Positions 36,258-51,266 of a stretch of DNA of 64,000 bases are shown here, one piece after another. Below the pieces are notes generated by a model, which was not told the DNA's origin, ran no database searches, and saw only the letters and a list, made by a program, of their open reading frames with translations. Origin of the DNA: Taeniopygia guttata (lineage: Eukaryota; Chordata; Aves; Passeriformes; Estrildidae); contig NC_133027.1 in NCBI RefSeq assembly GCF_048771995.1, positions 64,603,501 to 64,667,500 of the forward strand, in the 5' to 3' direction. Within the stretch, counting starts at the first letter, position 1. Each line of letters starts with the position of its first letter. The translations under genes and the position numbers were made by a program.

Positions 36258-39200
36258 ACCAAGTAGGGAAAATATGCCATTATAGAAAGTAATACATAAT
36301 CTGATGGGACACAATTTACATAAATTGTGGCCTTGGTCAGATTTAAAAACAGAAAAATGTGAGGTTTTTGTGTGAGAAGTACCCCAGTGAATATTTATCA
36401 TAGGAGGCATGACTATAATGACTATTGATACACTACAGGCTAATTCAGACCAGGTTTTGTCTCTGGGCAGCACACGATTTAGTTGCCAAAAATGAAAAAT
36501 TAGTTCCCTCATGCAGAAGAGTAGGTAATTTATCCAAGTTTATTATTCTGGAGATTGCCTTTGGATTATAGAGACAAAAACCATTTGACAGCACCACACA
36601 AATTAATCCACACCTGGCAGAGCCACACATTTCTCCTCTTTCTTCAGCAAAGATAACCAATTCCAAGAGATTGATTCCATTATTCTGGTGTTTGAGTGGC
36701 ATTAAGAAAAGACTGCAAAGGTGGATGCAGATTGGATGTGCACCAGACTCACTGTACCATCAATATTGTCATTCCTTCAGAAGATCAGGTGAGTAAAAAC
36801 AGCTCAATGGCACATAGAAACTCAGGCAGATAAGCTAAAGAGCGTGGAGTTCAAGAAAGCATCTGTCTCGGTGGCTTGTTCAAAGTCTGCATTTGCTCCT
36901 TTAATTCTGCAAATAATTCTAACCCAATTTCATTGTTCTGCTGTAGTTCTGAGGGCAACAAAGTACAAACACCAGTTTTTCTGTACCTTTTTGGCTTGTT
37001 GGATTCTCTGCTGCATCACAGAGGGCACACTACAATAATATTTTCACCATATTTATGGAGTCTTTCTTCTACGTGGTTTTCCTCAGTGTCTTGCAAGAGA
37101 TGAATGCTATAGTCCTTCCCATAGTGAGGTCACTGTTGTAGTCACTTTCACGGAAATTCGAGTTTCCATGAAACTCTGAGAGAAATGTACTTTTGAAATT
37201 ACCTGCTTTCATACAGATTTTACAGAGAGACCATAACAGGGTGGAAGAGCCAGTAAGAGAAGAGACTCAGACCCCATGCAGCATAATCACATTACATTAG
37301 TGTTCTGAGGAAACCTTGCACACCCTTTTTCCTCAGCTACAAAGTAGGCTCCTTGTGACCCAAGGAAGTACATCTGAATCCTGAACACTGTTTTGTAGCA
37401 AGCCTGTCAGGAATGGGGGCAGCTCTCTGTGGGCCATGCAGTTTGCAGACCTGACAAAACAAATGTTCCTATCCCTAAGCGGTCTTTATTCAACTCAATT
37501 GATTTCTCCTCACTGAGAACTGGGAGCTTAAGTTTAATCACAGGTGGGCATAAGAAAAGACCACAGCTCCCTGTGGGATTGGGAAGATTAGGCTAGGTTG
37601 TAACAGCCAAGTCAAAGTCTGGAGCAGCACTAGCACCTAATTGAAACTAGCCAGACTAATTAAATCAAATTTTGGTTGCATAATGATTGCTTAAGGTTTC
37701 CTTTAAGTCCTTGACTGCTCTGCAGAAAACAAGCCACAGGTGAAATCTGATTACAAGTTAAAGTTAGTTTGCAAGGGAGCTTGGAAAAGCAGGATGAAAG
37801 AGGCAGTTGCAGTTTAAGACATCTATAGTGCTGCATCTTGTTTTCTCATGGTTTATCAACACTGTTTGCTACAGGTACTTTTAAATACTTTTACATTTGT
37901 TGATTTACAAGATTTATTGATGTTTTATTGACTGTGACTTAGAACAGAAGTAATTCCCTCTGGTGGAAGTATCCTTGCCTTCATAATATTATATCAGGAA
38001 AAATTTGTTGTTCAGGGAGCTATATCAAAGCTGACGACAGCCTGTATAGAGAATAGAAAATAGCTATTTAAATCCTCTCAAGATGGTTGTAATCAAGTAT
38101 GTGTGTCAAATGTTCAAGCTGCTTTAAATAGTATAGAAATTGTCCTATCATTTTTTTACTCTTTGATACAAAATGCATTTAATCTGAAATTATAACTTTC
38201 CACATGGTGTGAGCAGTTGGAACCAGAGGATGCAAAACTTCCAGGCTTCCTCAAGAGGAAGAAATTGGAAAGTAGAAGCAACTGTGTAAAATGGTTCTGG
38301 TGAACAGGGTGTGACTGTAAAGCCTTTGCTTTTCATTCTTGTCCTTAAGCTGACTGCTGTAAGGGCTGCTACTGCCCATTATCTTCTGTGCCCTTGATTG
38401 AACCAGCAGCTAGATTAAGGGTGCTCTGACTGGCAGATGTATGGAGGCTCTGGGTTAAAAGTGGGCAGCAGTTGATGTTATGTCTGCCAATTACCTCTCT
38501 CTGCGAGGCTCTAAATCCAAAACTGTGAATCTCCTTCTGGGTTACTGCAGTTTTGTGTTTAGTGAATTAAGGTAATCTGTGCTGATAGATCCTTGTGGCT
38601 GTGCAGCAGCCTGCATAATTCAGTAGGTACTTGGTGAGCCTTTCTAGGAAACTGGTGGGATGTCCAGACTCTTCCCTTGATGTTGGAAAAAGCACTCCTG
38701 ATTCTCCTACGTATACTTTACTCACCTTTTGCCATCTATAAGGCCTTGTACCTGCTCAGGCTGTTACCTCATCAGGATATCTGCCCACCACAGACACCCC
38801 ATTGAGGAAGGTGTGCAGGCAGGGGACACAGGAGCAAACACTGATGTGCTTTGGAGGCCATCTGTCCCCTCTGTGCAGAGTGCCTGGGGAAGGAAACTGA
38901 GACAAAAATGAGTAAGTGCTTGTCTACTCTGAGCAGACTATCTGGTATTAAATATTTACAACTGTGCTGATTTGCCAGACACTTAATGGTTCAATGCAGA
39001 GCTGTTGGACTGTCACTGGGGTCTCTGGATGAAGCTGCCACTTGGTTCAGCACTACCGTGTTGTACCCCTGGTGCTCCTGGATGGCTTTGGCAGTTCCCT
39101 GTCATTTCCAGAAACTTGGAGGATGCAGGAAAACATCTGACAACCTCCACTGGAAGCCCCGGTGCCATTCAGGACAGTTGATCCCCTACCAGCCCAAGGA

Positions 39201-41994
39201 GCCAGTCATTATTTAGCCACTGGCAGCTGTTTTGGGCAGGCATGAGCAGAAAGGGACCTTTGCTGTGTAGCTGTCACAAACTGGGAGCAAGGCTGCTGGG
39301 AGATAATGACTGGGGTTGAGAATAATATGTGTTTTGCTAAAATGTATGGTTCAAAACAGTGTTAGCTGGAAAAATACCAGTTGGAGTAGTCTGTGTTGTT
39401 GGGTACTATTGTGAGTAGTTTACGAGAAGTACTAAATAAAGGTGTACAACTTTAAAAAGGGCTGGTACAGCACTGGGGACAAGGGACTGGGTGAACAGGG
39501 GTTGCTGAAAACTCTCTAAGGCTCAGCAGTGAAATCAAACCTCCCTTAGAGTAGCTGTCAGATGTTCTGATGTCCAGTTTTACCAAACAAGCTGAGTCCT
39601 GGAAAAATTGGGAATTTGATCTTCTTGTCTATTAAACATTATGGCAAGCTACCTAATGGAGAGAAGGCCTTGCCAAGCTCCCCTCGTCTGGTAGCTGGGA
39701 GTGGTGCCCAGCATAACTTGGGCCAGGGAAGCAGGTTGTAATTATCATAAAAATTCCTTTCCAGCTCTTTAAAAATCAGTATAATCGCTCTAAATGCAAG
39801 CCATTCTGGAAATATTCTTTGCCTTTTAACAAAAGTAGAAATTGGTATTTATTAGAATTTAATGCCTTTAGTGTAAATATTTCCTGGCACTCAGTCCCAG
39901 CTAATACAGAAAATCTGTTAATAAATGAAAACTGGACAAACCAAATTCATAAATACCTCCAACAACTGTGTGGTTAGTTGGTAGTTGGAGTGGGGATTTG
40001 GAAGGAGTCTAGATAACTGTGACAATATATAGGAGGTGATAATCTTTTGAAGTGATGTTAGCTAAAGAGACAGAGCTGTTTGTGTGGAGCTCTCAGATAT
40101 GGTATCCAGGCATGCTTCCTGCTCATAGTTTACCTTGCCTGCCATCCCTACAACTTCTATTTACATTATTTAAAATAAGATATATATAAGCTAGATAAAG
40201 AACAATAGATTAGAAAATAAGCCCTCTGACTTACAGGATGATCGGAAAAACATAAAATGCAATATCTTTCCTTGTGCTCTAGTTTATGTTCGGTCACGTT
40301 TTTAGACAAAGAAAATTTACTATGTGTCTCTTTTATAGAGTCTGCCATAATAACTGGCACACAGATCTAGATGTTACCAGTGTATTAACTTGCTACTTTT
40401 GTTATAAAAATATGCTCTAAGTGTCTAAAACTTGATTATTTTGTTTCCAGTAGAGATCTTACTGGGCAGGTTGAGACCACCCAATGTTTCCTTCTTTCGG
40501 GTGGGAGTGGCAGGACTGGGGCTGCTGGAGGGGTGCAAAGAAGCAAGGAGAGGGGCAGGATCATGGTGGAGCACCACTGGGACCATTGATGCCAACACCT
40601 CGGGTGTCACCAGTCATGCAGCAGGGACACTGTGCTCCTCTGTCATGTGGCACTGTGCTTTTTCTCCAGGGGATGATTCCTGGTAATGCCGTGGAAAAGA
40701 ACCACTGTGAAAGTCTCCAAATTGTGCTAGACAGGACTGTACTTGTGTGGCTTCTTCTGTCTCCTAACTAATGTCCTCTGTCTGCTTTGATCTTCCCGAT
40801 GCAGCCGAACACTGAAGGGTTGTGCTAATGGATCTGCTTTTTTTTTCCCCCCTTTAATTGCATGACAGCAGCATTTTTAGTTCCTGATGACCAGTGTTTT
40901 GCTGTGAGAAACCAGTAGAAATCAGTCTTTTATAGAAATATTTAGGTTCTGCATCATTAACAGAAGTGAAAAAAGGGTCAGTGTTAACTAAGATAGGGTT
41001 TATAAACAAACCAATGCCCATCAAGTTTATTATTTTTTGCTAAAACATCGGTATACAGACTTTCTGAAGAGCCTCAGGCCATACTAACATCTGAGAGTGT
41101 TGTCAACTGTGAGTTTTCCAAATAGGAAGAAAAATAGAGAGAAAAAGTGCCACAGAACTAAAACACATGCTGAGTTTTTAATTGTGCTATTTAAATTATT
41201 TGGTGTGCTGTTGGTACAAAAGCAGGGAAATGCGTTTGTAGAAATAGCTTTGAATTTGTCTGGTTTACCTGCAGTGGAAACTGACTTTGTGCAAAGCATT
41301 TTATAATCACAAACAGATATTCCAGATTACTAGTAGAACATAACACATGACACTTAGTTTTGCTCTCTACAGTCATGGGTCAGTCTGTGGAGGTAGTTTT
41401 TCTTTCTGTGTTGTCTTTTATATAGTTGGCAAAAAATTAAGCCAAAGGAGAGAGAAGTGAAAAATAGGAAGTCAGGGAGAAGAAAGCAGTTTTGTGAGAT
41501 ATTTATTTCTGGATGGGCATTTCTCTTACCTCTTTTCATCCTGATTTGTGATATTTTTCACTTTCCTTTCCTTTTAGGATACTTGGTGGTGTAGGGCAGG
41601 AAGAGCATGGCTTTTCTTCCTGTGCTTTATGCTTGGAAGGCCACTAAAGGAATTCAGTTAATTAGTATACAAAGAGCTAAAAAAAACATGCATTCAGTTC
41701 TCTCAGTTTGAACCTGGAAAAAAGCTAAACAACAAGCCAAAACACTATAAAATAAAAGATAGACCTATGAAGGTGCTTGACATGACTGGAGAGAATTACC
41801 TGTCCATGCTCTCTTGCTTTAAAATACTTAATTTTTTGCCACAGATGGAAATGTCTGAAAAGTTCAGTAGCGTTCAATAAAAAAATAATAAGAATCATCA
41901 TTCAAGAATAAAATAATGCTGACATGGAGGGACAAATGAATACAAAAGGAACCGGATAAGATAAGATTGTACTAATGGCACAACTTGTTTGAAA

Positions 41995-42298
41995 GGATGT
42001 TTGTGGTGAGGTAGGGGTTGGCCTCTTCTCCCACGTAGAAAGTGACAAGAAGAGAGGGAAAATTGCACCAGGGAAGGTTTAAATTGGATATTAGGGAAAA
42101 TTTCTTCACGAAAAAGTTATCAAGCATTGAAACAAGAAAGTGGCTGTGTCACCATCCCTGGAAGTGTTCAAAAATAATATGTAGATGTATCATGTACATG
42201 GTTTAGCAGTGAACATGGCAATACTGGGCTTGAAGTTGGACTTGATGATCTTAGAGGCCTTTTCCAACCTCAATGATTCTATAATTTGGTTCTATGAA
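41995..42298 (+). mobile_element. CR1 LINE, 5'-truncated 3' end
   Basis: Characteristic avian CR1 3' sequence: GGGTTGGCCTCTTCTCCCA-like, then ATTAGGGAAAATTTCTTCAC, TGTCACCATCCCTGGAAGTG, GGACTTGATGATCTTAGAGG and CCTTTTCCAACCTCAATGA, ending in the ATTCTATAATTTGGTTCTAT tail. The element reads on the + strand and has no intact reverse transcriptase frame. It is one of the main taxonomic indicators in the window. Confidence 0.92.
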
Positions 42299-44907
42299 AT
42301 TCTGAGTACTACAGTTTTGATTGCTTCTTCCTCCTTAAACTTAATTTCTGACAGTAAGGTCTCATAGACATGACATACCTGTGAATAATCAGAAGCAAAA
42401 CTACTGATGGAGCCAAACTCACAGACAAGTTTGATTCTTTCATACCCTCAACAAACATGAAAGACATTGGCATTTTTCTACCTTTTTAATGAGAAGCTTG
42501 TGAAAGTGCAAGCATACATTTACACCGCTGTCAGCCTAGTCATGTATCTGAGAGTCTTCAATGAGGTTTTGCTGTCTTCATCAACACCCACGTGTCTGCA
42601 GCATTGATTTATTAGCTGTGCCCAGCCTTGGTGGCCATCCCACTGAGAGTGGCAGGTTGTCTTTATTACAGAGGACACCTTCCTGAGGCTCCACACTCAC
42701 ATACCTTTCCTGTTCTGCAGAAGACCTTGTTATCCAAGAGATGAATAGAACTGCTTTGTAATGAAAGGCATGGCATGATTATTTACTAACAGACTGAAAT
42801 TAAGAAATTTCATTATTAAAAATTCATAGCTGTTTCACTTATGACAGTTTTTGAGAGAGGAGCCAGTGAATAATTTATTTGCCATAAGCATTCGTTTCAT
42901 CCTTATCTGATGTTTTTGTAAAGTGTTTGTTCTTGAAATTTGTAAAAAAATCCTAGCAAACAACAACAGGAAAAAACCCTCACCCAAATAAAATTACTCT
43001 CCTAACCAGCATAAGACTGCCCATTCACTTTCTCCTCTTGATATAACCTACATTTGTAAGAGTTTCCACTAGTGGAGCATATATAGTTCATGCCAGTGGA
43101 GTTTGTACTAGCAAAAGTAGGTTGTGTGTGTGTCTGTATTTGGAGGCTTTGCTCCCATAAGAACCCGAGTAAAATCCTTTAAAGTGTGGATTAAGTGAAG
43201 AGTTTTATTTTGGGAGCAGTTCTTTCTTGGCCACTGTGATATTATTGAACTATCATAAAGATATACTGTCAGGGTTTGTTTGGTTTTCTTTTTTCAAAGC
43301 GTTTTCCACTTCAGTTGGGTTTCTACATTTCTAGTCAAGATACTTGTTACAGATGAGGAGCTCTCTGAAGTGACATGTATGCACTGCAATGCTTATTCTG
43401 CCTTCTCTAGACCAAGGGTAACTTCATAATGCCAAGCAATGACTATTCTCTTTTGAAAAGCACATTTTATCATTGGCAAATACAAACCAATGAGTCACAA
43501 GTTAGTTTTAAATTCAGCAAAGATCAGGTGCCAGATGCTCAATCTTTGCAGAAGCATGCATCAATTTTATGTGAGATATTATTTTCTGAGATCCCACAGT
43601 GGTTGCAAAGAGCTGTGTCATCTTTTCTTCCTTTGGCTAAAATGAGACAGGCAGGATATTCTATTAATACGAAACTACTGCAGCATTATTGGAGATACGT
43701 GCTGAATACTTTCAGTGGATATCTAGAAGAACTATTTTGTATAAATTACCTGTGTTCTTTTACATTAAGTGTATTTGGATCAAGAATCTGCTATATGTGC
43801 AAGATGTGTATTCGTTTTGGTCTGTAGAACAATGGATCCATGTCAGTGAGAGACTCTGGCAGCTCTCATGGGGAAGACAAGCACAGAGATTGCTCTCCAA
43901 GCTTGTGAAGGCCCCTTAATTAAAGGGCCTGCATTGTTCCATAGTTTCCTACTAAATATAAACAAGGGGTAGTGTATACATAATTAATCTCATCAGGGTT
44001 CCTTAGTATTTTCATAATAAAAAAATGAATTACAATTACCCTTCACATCAAGGTAAGTTCATAATTTGTATGTGTACTAGCAGATACAAGATTTAAACAA
44101 AAAAAAAAAAAAAGGAAAATAACCTTATGGCTATAAAGTACAATGGCAATGTTACAGTGATTTCTGGACGCATGTAAAATCTCATAATATGAAATTTTTA
44201 AATCATAATATGATTTCATACAATTTGGAAACAAGGAACAAAACTTACTTTGGTGTAATTTTAGGGCATAGGAACAGGAAAGGACACAGAGAAGTCTAAT
44301 CCAGTTTCTGCTCTAACCAGAAGCCTTCATCATTCTGGTTTGTCTACCTTCTCTGTGTGTCCGGAGATGGTGCTGCCACTGCTTCACTGCACTTTCAGAC
44401 TACAATTCACTTTTAGAAATTACTGTTCTGATTTAATCTTGCTTCATTTTAAAATCACTAGCATCAGTTCAGATTGGTGTAGGCATGAAGGGTTCCTATT
44501 TTACTGTGTTTGCTGTTACCTTTTATGTAATTGAAAACTTAATGTCTCTCCTCAGTCTTTGTGTTTATGGTCCCAAATCCAACATCCTTCTTTTAGATAG
44601 GGTGCTCTAAACCTTCACCTTTCAGATTACTGCAGCTAAAACAATGGAAGCTCTTCCCATTGCACCTATGGTTGCTCCTATTCCCAGGCAGGAGTTCCTT
44701 TCAGGTCATGAGCTCTCTTCTTTGATGCACAAGGTGTTTGCCCAGAGGACCTGACAGCTGCTCCACAACCAGCAGCACCAACATCAGTAGCACAGTGACT
44801 GCTGAGATGTGTGCCAGCACAGCCTGACAGGATCAGAGGCAGCTTCTAGGCAATAGTGATTCAATTTCAGTATGTTTGCTTGAGCAACATTGTTTCTTTG
44901 GGTTTTT

Positions 44908-44970
44908 TTTGTTTTGTTTTGATTTGGTTTTTTTGTTTATATATATATTTTTTTTTTTTTTTTTTTTTGT
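44908..44970. repeat. T-rich/(TA) low-complexity tract
   Basis: GTTTT repeats are followed by TATATATAT and a T-run of about 20. This could be the reverse complement of a poly(A) tail of a minus-strand retrocopy, but no parent sequence was recognised to its right. Confidence 0.8.
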
Positions 44971-46818
44971 GGGCCTTCTCTTTGGGGTGGGGATTTAAGA
45001 CTAGAGATGCCGGTCATATTGAAACCTACTAGGGACAATTAACATACAAGACTAGACAAATCTGTGTTGGAATGAGATAAGGGATACCAATTCCAGATGG
45101 AATAAAAAGCAGTTTACTAGAAAGAAGAATTTAAGTCACGGCAGTGTTTCTGTTAATAGAGATTTGAGCAAGTATCTGTTTTCAATTGTCTTTAGCAATG
45201 CTCACAATCAGAAGCTATTTTCTAAAGCAGGATTTGAAAGTTGCCCAATAAATACTACATAAAACACAATCACTCTCTATATTCTTGGAGAGAATAGCAA
45301 TTCTTAACTAGGCATAGAAGTGTCTCAGTCACAAGAAATACCAGTCAAAATTTTTCTTAACTGTAACTAAGGTAGCTAGAGAGCAGTTTAGAATGATGAG
45401 CCCAGAGTCTGAGTATCAGGCTCTACCCAAGTTAAGGGTTGAAGAAGAGATCATACTGAAGAACAGCATAACTCATTTCAGAACACAATAGCTCTCTTAA
45501 GGCAAAATAGATTCAAACTGATACGACAATGTGTGTGTTTTCAAGCATATCTGTACAATTCTCCTGAAGTTAGTGGAATATACAAACACCAGAGGCAGAA
45601 GTGGTTTATCTTTGAATCTCAAACCTTTGCACCTTTGCAATTTGGTATGTTTTTTTGGGCTCTTGTACTTTTCCAGCTTTCCTTAGAAACAACTGCATGT
45701 ATACCAAGTATTAAGGAAGTAAAGAAAATGTGAGGAGGCAGTAGAATATGATACTTTCAAACATGCCAGCAAATACAGAGAACTGTTCCCAGATATGGTC
45801 TGAGAAGAAAAATGGTTGATTGAATTTGGAGTTTTCCAAAACATCTGCTGCTTCAGTTTGATGACCCAAATGGAACATTAGAAAAAGAATTATCTCAAAT
45901 TTGTAGTTCAAGAAGATAACCCTTTTTTTTTTCTAAATAAAAAGGCATATTTTTTTCCTTATTGTAAGAGAAATCTATGAGTGGGAACATCAATTTTGAT
46001 ATGGACAATTTGGTTACTGTGATTGTGTCACTGTTGACATAACACAGAATTCAACCACTTTGCATCTCTAAAGTGGCCTTTCTTCTGCTGTACAGTGAGG
46101 ATATTTTCTTCTGTTACTGTGTTGTTGTTTTTGTTGGGTTCTTTTAAGGAACATGCTAAGTTTGTAAAGCAGGACTGGCTGTTATTGACACCTCCTGACA
46201 GCTGTTGAAATCACCCAGTGCAAACCTTTGGGTTTGTAAGTTACACCAAGACTGCACCAGCTGCTACGACAGTTTTTTCCTTGCAGGTGTCAGCTATTCC
46301 ATGACACTGCATTTGTCTGTGGCTTGCCAACATAACTTTTGAGGCTGTCAGGATCTGTAGTAACCACCTCCTGTAACAAGGGCATCTATCAACCTAGTGA
46401 AAATGCTATCCTGTAAGAATTAAAGATGACATGCATCACTTTCTGAAATCATAAGCAAACACTCTGAACCACTGCCACCAACACACTTGAACTAGCCTCA
46501 CCCTGCCCTAGGGATGAAGGGGAAAGGATTATAATGCTGTTTTGAAATACAGATCAGGGCTTTTTTGGTGCACTGAATTTTATTAATTTTTCCCAACTCC
46601 TTTACACACTGCACCAAGTAAGTCCCATGTTTTATTATTTTAGACTTGGAAAAGAAGTCAGCCTAGTAGTCTGGAATGCTGGGACCTTACAGACCTTGGC
46701 AAGTAGCTTGCAGCAGCAGAGTGAGTGTGCTTTTGCATGGAGGTTTCCTCACCCAGAACAATCAGGTCTTCTGTGGTTGCTGGTTGTCCTCATTGTCCAA
46801 CTGTGAGAAAAGACAGCC

Positions 46819-46824
46819 TTTATT
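46819..46824 (-). terminator. SMIM28: candidate SMIM28 poly(A) signal
   Basis: TTTATT on the + strand reads AATAAA on the - strand. It is the first canonical hexamer I found beyond the SMIM28 stop codon, giving a 3' UTR of roughly 580 nt. Others follow near 46629 and 46580, so the true end is uncertain. Confidence 0.45.
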
Positions 46825-47383
46825 CACAGTGCACATTTGAACCTTTGGGGACAGTTACTGGAAATTTTGTAGAGGTTATATATTTGCTTTCCTGAGAGCT
46901 GTTGTGATCATTCCAGAGCACTGCAGAATGATGTGATGTAAACACACACAGACTGAGCGACTCAGCTTGACAAAAACTCATTTAAATATAAATGCATAAA
47001 ATAGAAAAAAAAAACCCCAAACTGGAATATGTATGTGCTAAAAGCCCTTGTTGTGATTGCTGAATCTATAGCGTTATTGACATTTTGTTGTAGCTGAGGG
47101 ATTACAGAGGAAGAGCTTCCCAGCTTTCCTTAAGTTTAATCCTTGCATGACATGTTTGTTAACTAGAATCCCCGTGTTACTAGTCTGGATTGGATTTGGT
47201 GCTACACCATGTGTACACTTGCCACAAATGGAAGGTAGAGAATCCTAGGATGAGGTGAAGAGACGCAGTCCCTGTTACTTCAAGTTTCTTCCTTCATAAA
47301 TTCATTGGTTTTGTGCCTCATTTGGAATATTTTCACAAATTTTAAAGGCCATAGCAGTTCTACCTTTGTGCTGCATGCTTCAG

Positions 47384-47848
<465 letters not shown>

Positions 47849-49330
47849 TTAATCTGAGAGCAAAGCCAACATTCCCCATCTCTGCCTTATGACATAGCAG
47901 TTGCTTTTCCAAATTTCTTTCTATCTGCACTAGTATCAATCAAGCAGTATGTTTTGCAGACTCGTGAATTCTATTTATTGGCCAATTAAAGCAAATTACA
48001 ACCAGAGACAAAAAACCCCAGAGAAGTTGCAAAGAGTGTTGGATTTTTAGAAAACCCTATCTCCAATGTGGAAAAAACCCTCAAGAGCCTGGAAGTATAT
48101 GAAATTTTGTATGACATTTCATTACTCTCAGATTATAGTGGGACCAGTCAACTTTGCAGGAGATCAGTTGAGCTTTTAAAATTTGGGAGAACACTGAATT
48201 GCAGATGAATAAGGCTGGTGATCCACCATCTGGTATTTTTTTGTGTTTGGAAAACTGTATAAAGAACAAATATTACAACAACTAGCCCTTTCAAACAGGG
48301 CCCATTGCCTACAATACCTGCTCTAATCTCACAGGCCAGTGTTTTTATTGGACAGGACAGCTTGGACTGGACCTCTTGAGCTTGCTCTGCCAGTGATCCA
48401 AGAATCATTTTTCCCTGTTTAGAACTATGGAAGAAGAACTTCTGATGGAAGAGAAATAACAGTTGTGACTGTTGTGTCAGCTTTGTTTTCTGCAAAATGT
48501 AACACAAAAAACATCTGTCCCACAGCTTTTGAATTGTGATGCAATGTTAACTGGAATCATAAGCTATGAGAAAAACCAACAAAGCCATTTGTGCTCTTAT
48601 GTTGTATTAGCTTTAGTTTGCTTTAGTTTTAAAATTTAGTATATCATGTTTCCAATCTGACTCCATCTTCTAATAACTGGGTCTCATTCAGAGTCTAGTC
48701 TAGAGCAGAAGGAAAACCCAAACAAACCCTATAATGTTGTTTATCAAGTCATTCCCTTTGTAAGCTCTTGATTAATGCTGTGAGGTGGCTTTCTTGCATT
48801 TGCATAGTGAGACTAAATAGGTCAATGGAACAGATTTCCTTTATTTTGAGTGAAGGTGCCCATTCAGGCTAGGAGAACTTGAGTGATTGTTTCCTCAAAG
48901 GGTTTGGAAGCAGGGATGCAAACTGGCCATTTGCAGCAATGGCTTTGTGAAAAGGTCAGTAATTCCAGAGTCTCCTTCTTAGTGTACAAAAACTTTCTGT
49001 TCTGATTCTTCCAGGAATAACAGTCATGCTTCTAGCTTCAAAATCACACTATAATCTACATTCAGCTGGTTATCTACCAGTCATTTGTAACATCTTTGCT
49101 TTGTTGTCATATTATGAAATTATTATTATCTGGTCATGCCGAAGAAAAATAAAGTAATTAGGCATTGACTCCTAACAAATAATGTAGGAGAGATTACTGC
49201 TTTTCTAGTTTTTGTCTAAGGTATTGTGATTCTGAAGCTAAATGCATTAAAGTAATTTTAAAATACACTGAAACCTTGGCAGATTAGCTATTAAGCTATT
49301 TCCCCCTCGTGGTCTTTTAACCAAAAATGC

Positions 49331-49352
49331 ATATTAAATAGCTATTTAATAT
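49331..49352. repeat. 22-bp perfect palindrome
   Basis: ATATTAAATAG followed directly by its reverse complement CTATTTAATAT, with no spacer. It is AT-rich, so chance is plausible. No function is assigned. Confidence 0.9.
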
Positions 49353-50999
49353 TTATTGATTATTTTTATTAAAGAATTTTTGGCTGTACAAGCTGTCTTA
49401 CCTGACCATTCAATGAGTGACAGGAAATAACAGAATTGGAAGAAATTGTTCCAGCTGTTCTTCCAATGCAGACATTAAATAATCTCTTTAAAATTAGGGA
49501 ATTTTTAAAAAAGGTTGTTAATGCTTTTTTTAGTGTGTCTTATAAGGTGCATAAAAAATTTCAAGTGAAGATGAGAAAAAAGCATTCAGTATTATGTTAG
49601 TACTCTATGTATGTGGAGACTCACTGATACTGATATGTTACTGAAACTCTTACAGTAAATATTGAGAAGTGCTGAGCTTATAATGGACAGCATTATTCCT
49701 GATCAGTGAAGAGTTTGTTTTGAAAATCCAAGTCTAAGTTTTGGGTTTAATTTGGAGGGAGCAGGCTTTCATCCAGGTTAAGTGATGGTCTTAGGATCTG
49801 AGTCGTACAGTATTCTGGTGGTTTGTGAGGAGAGTGAGATTGCCAGTGTTTCCTACATGAGATTAGTAAAAGTATATAAAGGCCTAATTATAATTTAAAC
49901 TCAGTGCAGCTTCCCTATTAATTTCACTGAAAATATATTTGTGTGTTAAATAATGGCCAAGGACAGTGTATCCTTCATGTGCTGGTGGAAGCACAGGCAA
50001 GAGTTAGGGCTGACATGGCCTTGTACAAATACTGGACTTCAGAAGGGAAGGAAAGGTTAAGGTTGATGGAAGGAGCTAACAAATGATCTTGGGTCTCAGG
50101 GAAATATACTTTGCTCCAAAGCCTTGATTGGAACCCAGAGACCTTGGGCCTTGCAATGAAGTACCTATTAAGAGAAATGTGCAAAATATATTATTGTTGG
50201 AGGGCACAGTTTGCATCTAATGGTAAAAGAACGGAAGGAGTGCAAATATTTGTAGTATGACCTATCTCAGGTGGCAACAGTCTGTGAAGTAGCTACTAAA
50301 GGACACCTTAGGGTATCAGGCAATGTCTTCACACCTCGAGACTGCTTTTATCTGACAGTGAGAAACAAACAGCATCACTAGAGTCACATTCCAACAATGG
50401 AATGTGTATGGCCTGAAAACTCTTTTTGTTTCAAGGCCCTCTAAGAGTAACCTATTGCACTGCTTCTAAAATTGCAAAATCAAGCTCTCAAGCCTTGAAT
50501 AAATGCCAGCATTTTTGAAATCTGAAAAATCCTTAATTTGCTCTGCAAAACATATAATTTTTAATTACATTATTGTGCACAAAGTGCTTCCTCGGGGTTG
50601 TGGTGGATTGCTTAGGGAAGGAGATGAACACCACAATACCTCAGGGTACCTTGTTGCAGGGTGTGTGTGCAGTGACAAGACTGTGAGAAGAGAGAGGACT
50701 GCCTGCTTGTGTGGTAAAGCAAATGTTCTCCTGGGGGGCTGTTCTCCTGTCTCTGCTACCAAATGCTCCAGGGAATGGGCCAGACAGATCAGTGGAGGTG
50801 CTTCTTGTGGGTTACTCGCTGGTTTGAGTGCCTGGGTTGAGATCCTTGGGTATGGTCTGCAGAAATTCTGCACCTGTACTGCTGTCTCTGAAGGTGAAGA
50901 GGCAGTGCCCTGAACCTGCAAGTACTTAATTTCACTGTGGGATCCGGACAAAAATTGCATAGGTTATTACAAAGCAGCCCATATTCTCTTATACTCTGT

Positions 51000-51087
51000 G
51001 AAGAGGTCAGGTGGTTGGACCAGGTTTTCATTGCAGACCCCTTCCAACTGAATTACTCCTATTTTATCCTATTCTATTTCAAAATAA
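51000..51087 (+). mobile_element. short CR1 3' end
   Basis: The sequence GAGGTCAGGTGGTTGGACCA, then GACCCCTTCCAACTGAATTA, and the ATTCTATTTC end resemble the last part of a CR1 (canonical GGTTGGACTTGATG... and CCCTTCCAACC... with a TTCTAT tail). It is diverged and reads on the + strand. Confidence 0.6.
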
Positions 51088-51266
51088 CCACAATAACCAG
51101 TGCCTGGTGGCTACCTATTCAGTAATGTGTGCAAAAGAAGACATAATAAATTTATTTAATTTGTTCTTTTGTTTAATGACTACTGTATAGTTGTGGAAGA
51201 ACAGTGTGTTTTACCATGATCTGCAAATTAGAGGCATGTAAAGCAGATAGGATTAAGAATTAGGCA

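Larger units (their letters stand above)
29511..46800. other. intergenic region between NHSL1 and SMIM28
   Basis: About 17 kb lies between two convergent genes. I recognise one CR1 element (about 42 kb), a weak LTR candidate (about 36 kb), A-rich and T-rich low-complexity tracts, and no gene. Short open frames are scattered on both strands without homology, splice structure or codon bias that I can support. A GC-richer patch at 34850-35300 remains unexplained. Confidence 0.75.

Noticed and set aside
43909..43930. AGGCCCCTTAATTAAAGGGCCT-like palindrome
   Set aside because: Imperfect, short and AT-centred; likely chance in 64 kb.
44185..44222. Duplicated TCATAATATGA in inverted-like arrangement
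   Set aside because: Short AT-rich repeat without other supporting features.
50503..50913. 136-codon plus-strand frame and its 131-codon antisense partner
   Set aside because: Cys-rich random-looking products on both strands, no homology or splice context; lies in the SMIM28 intron next to CR1 fragments.
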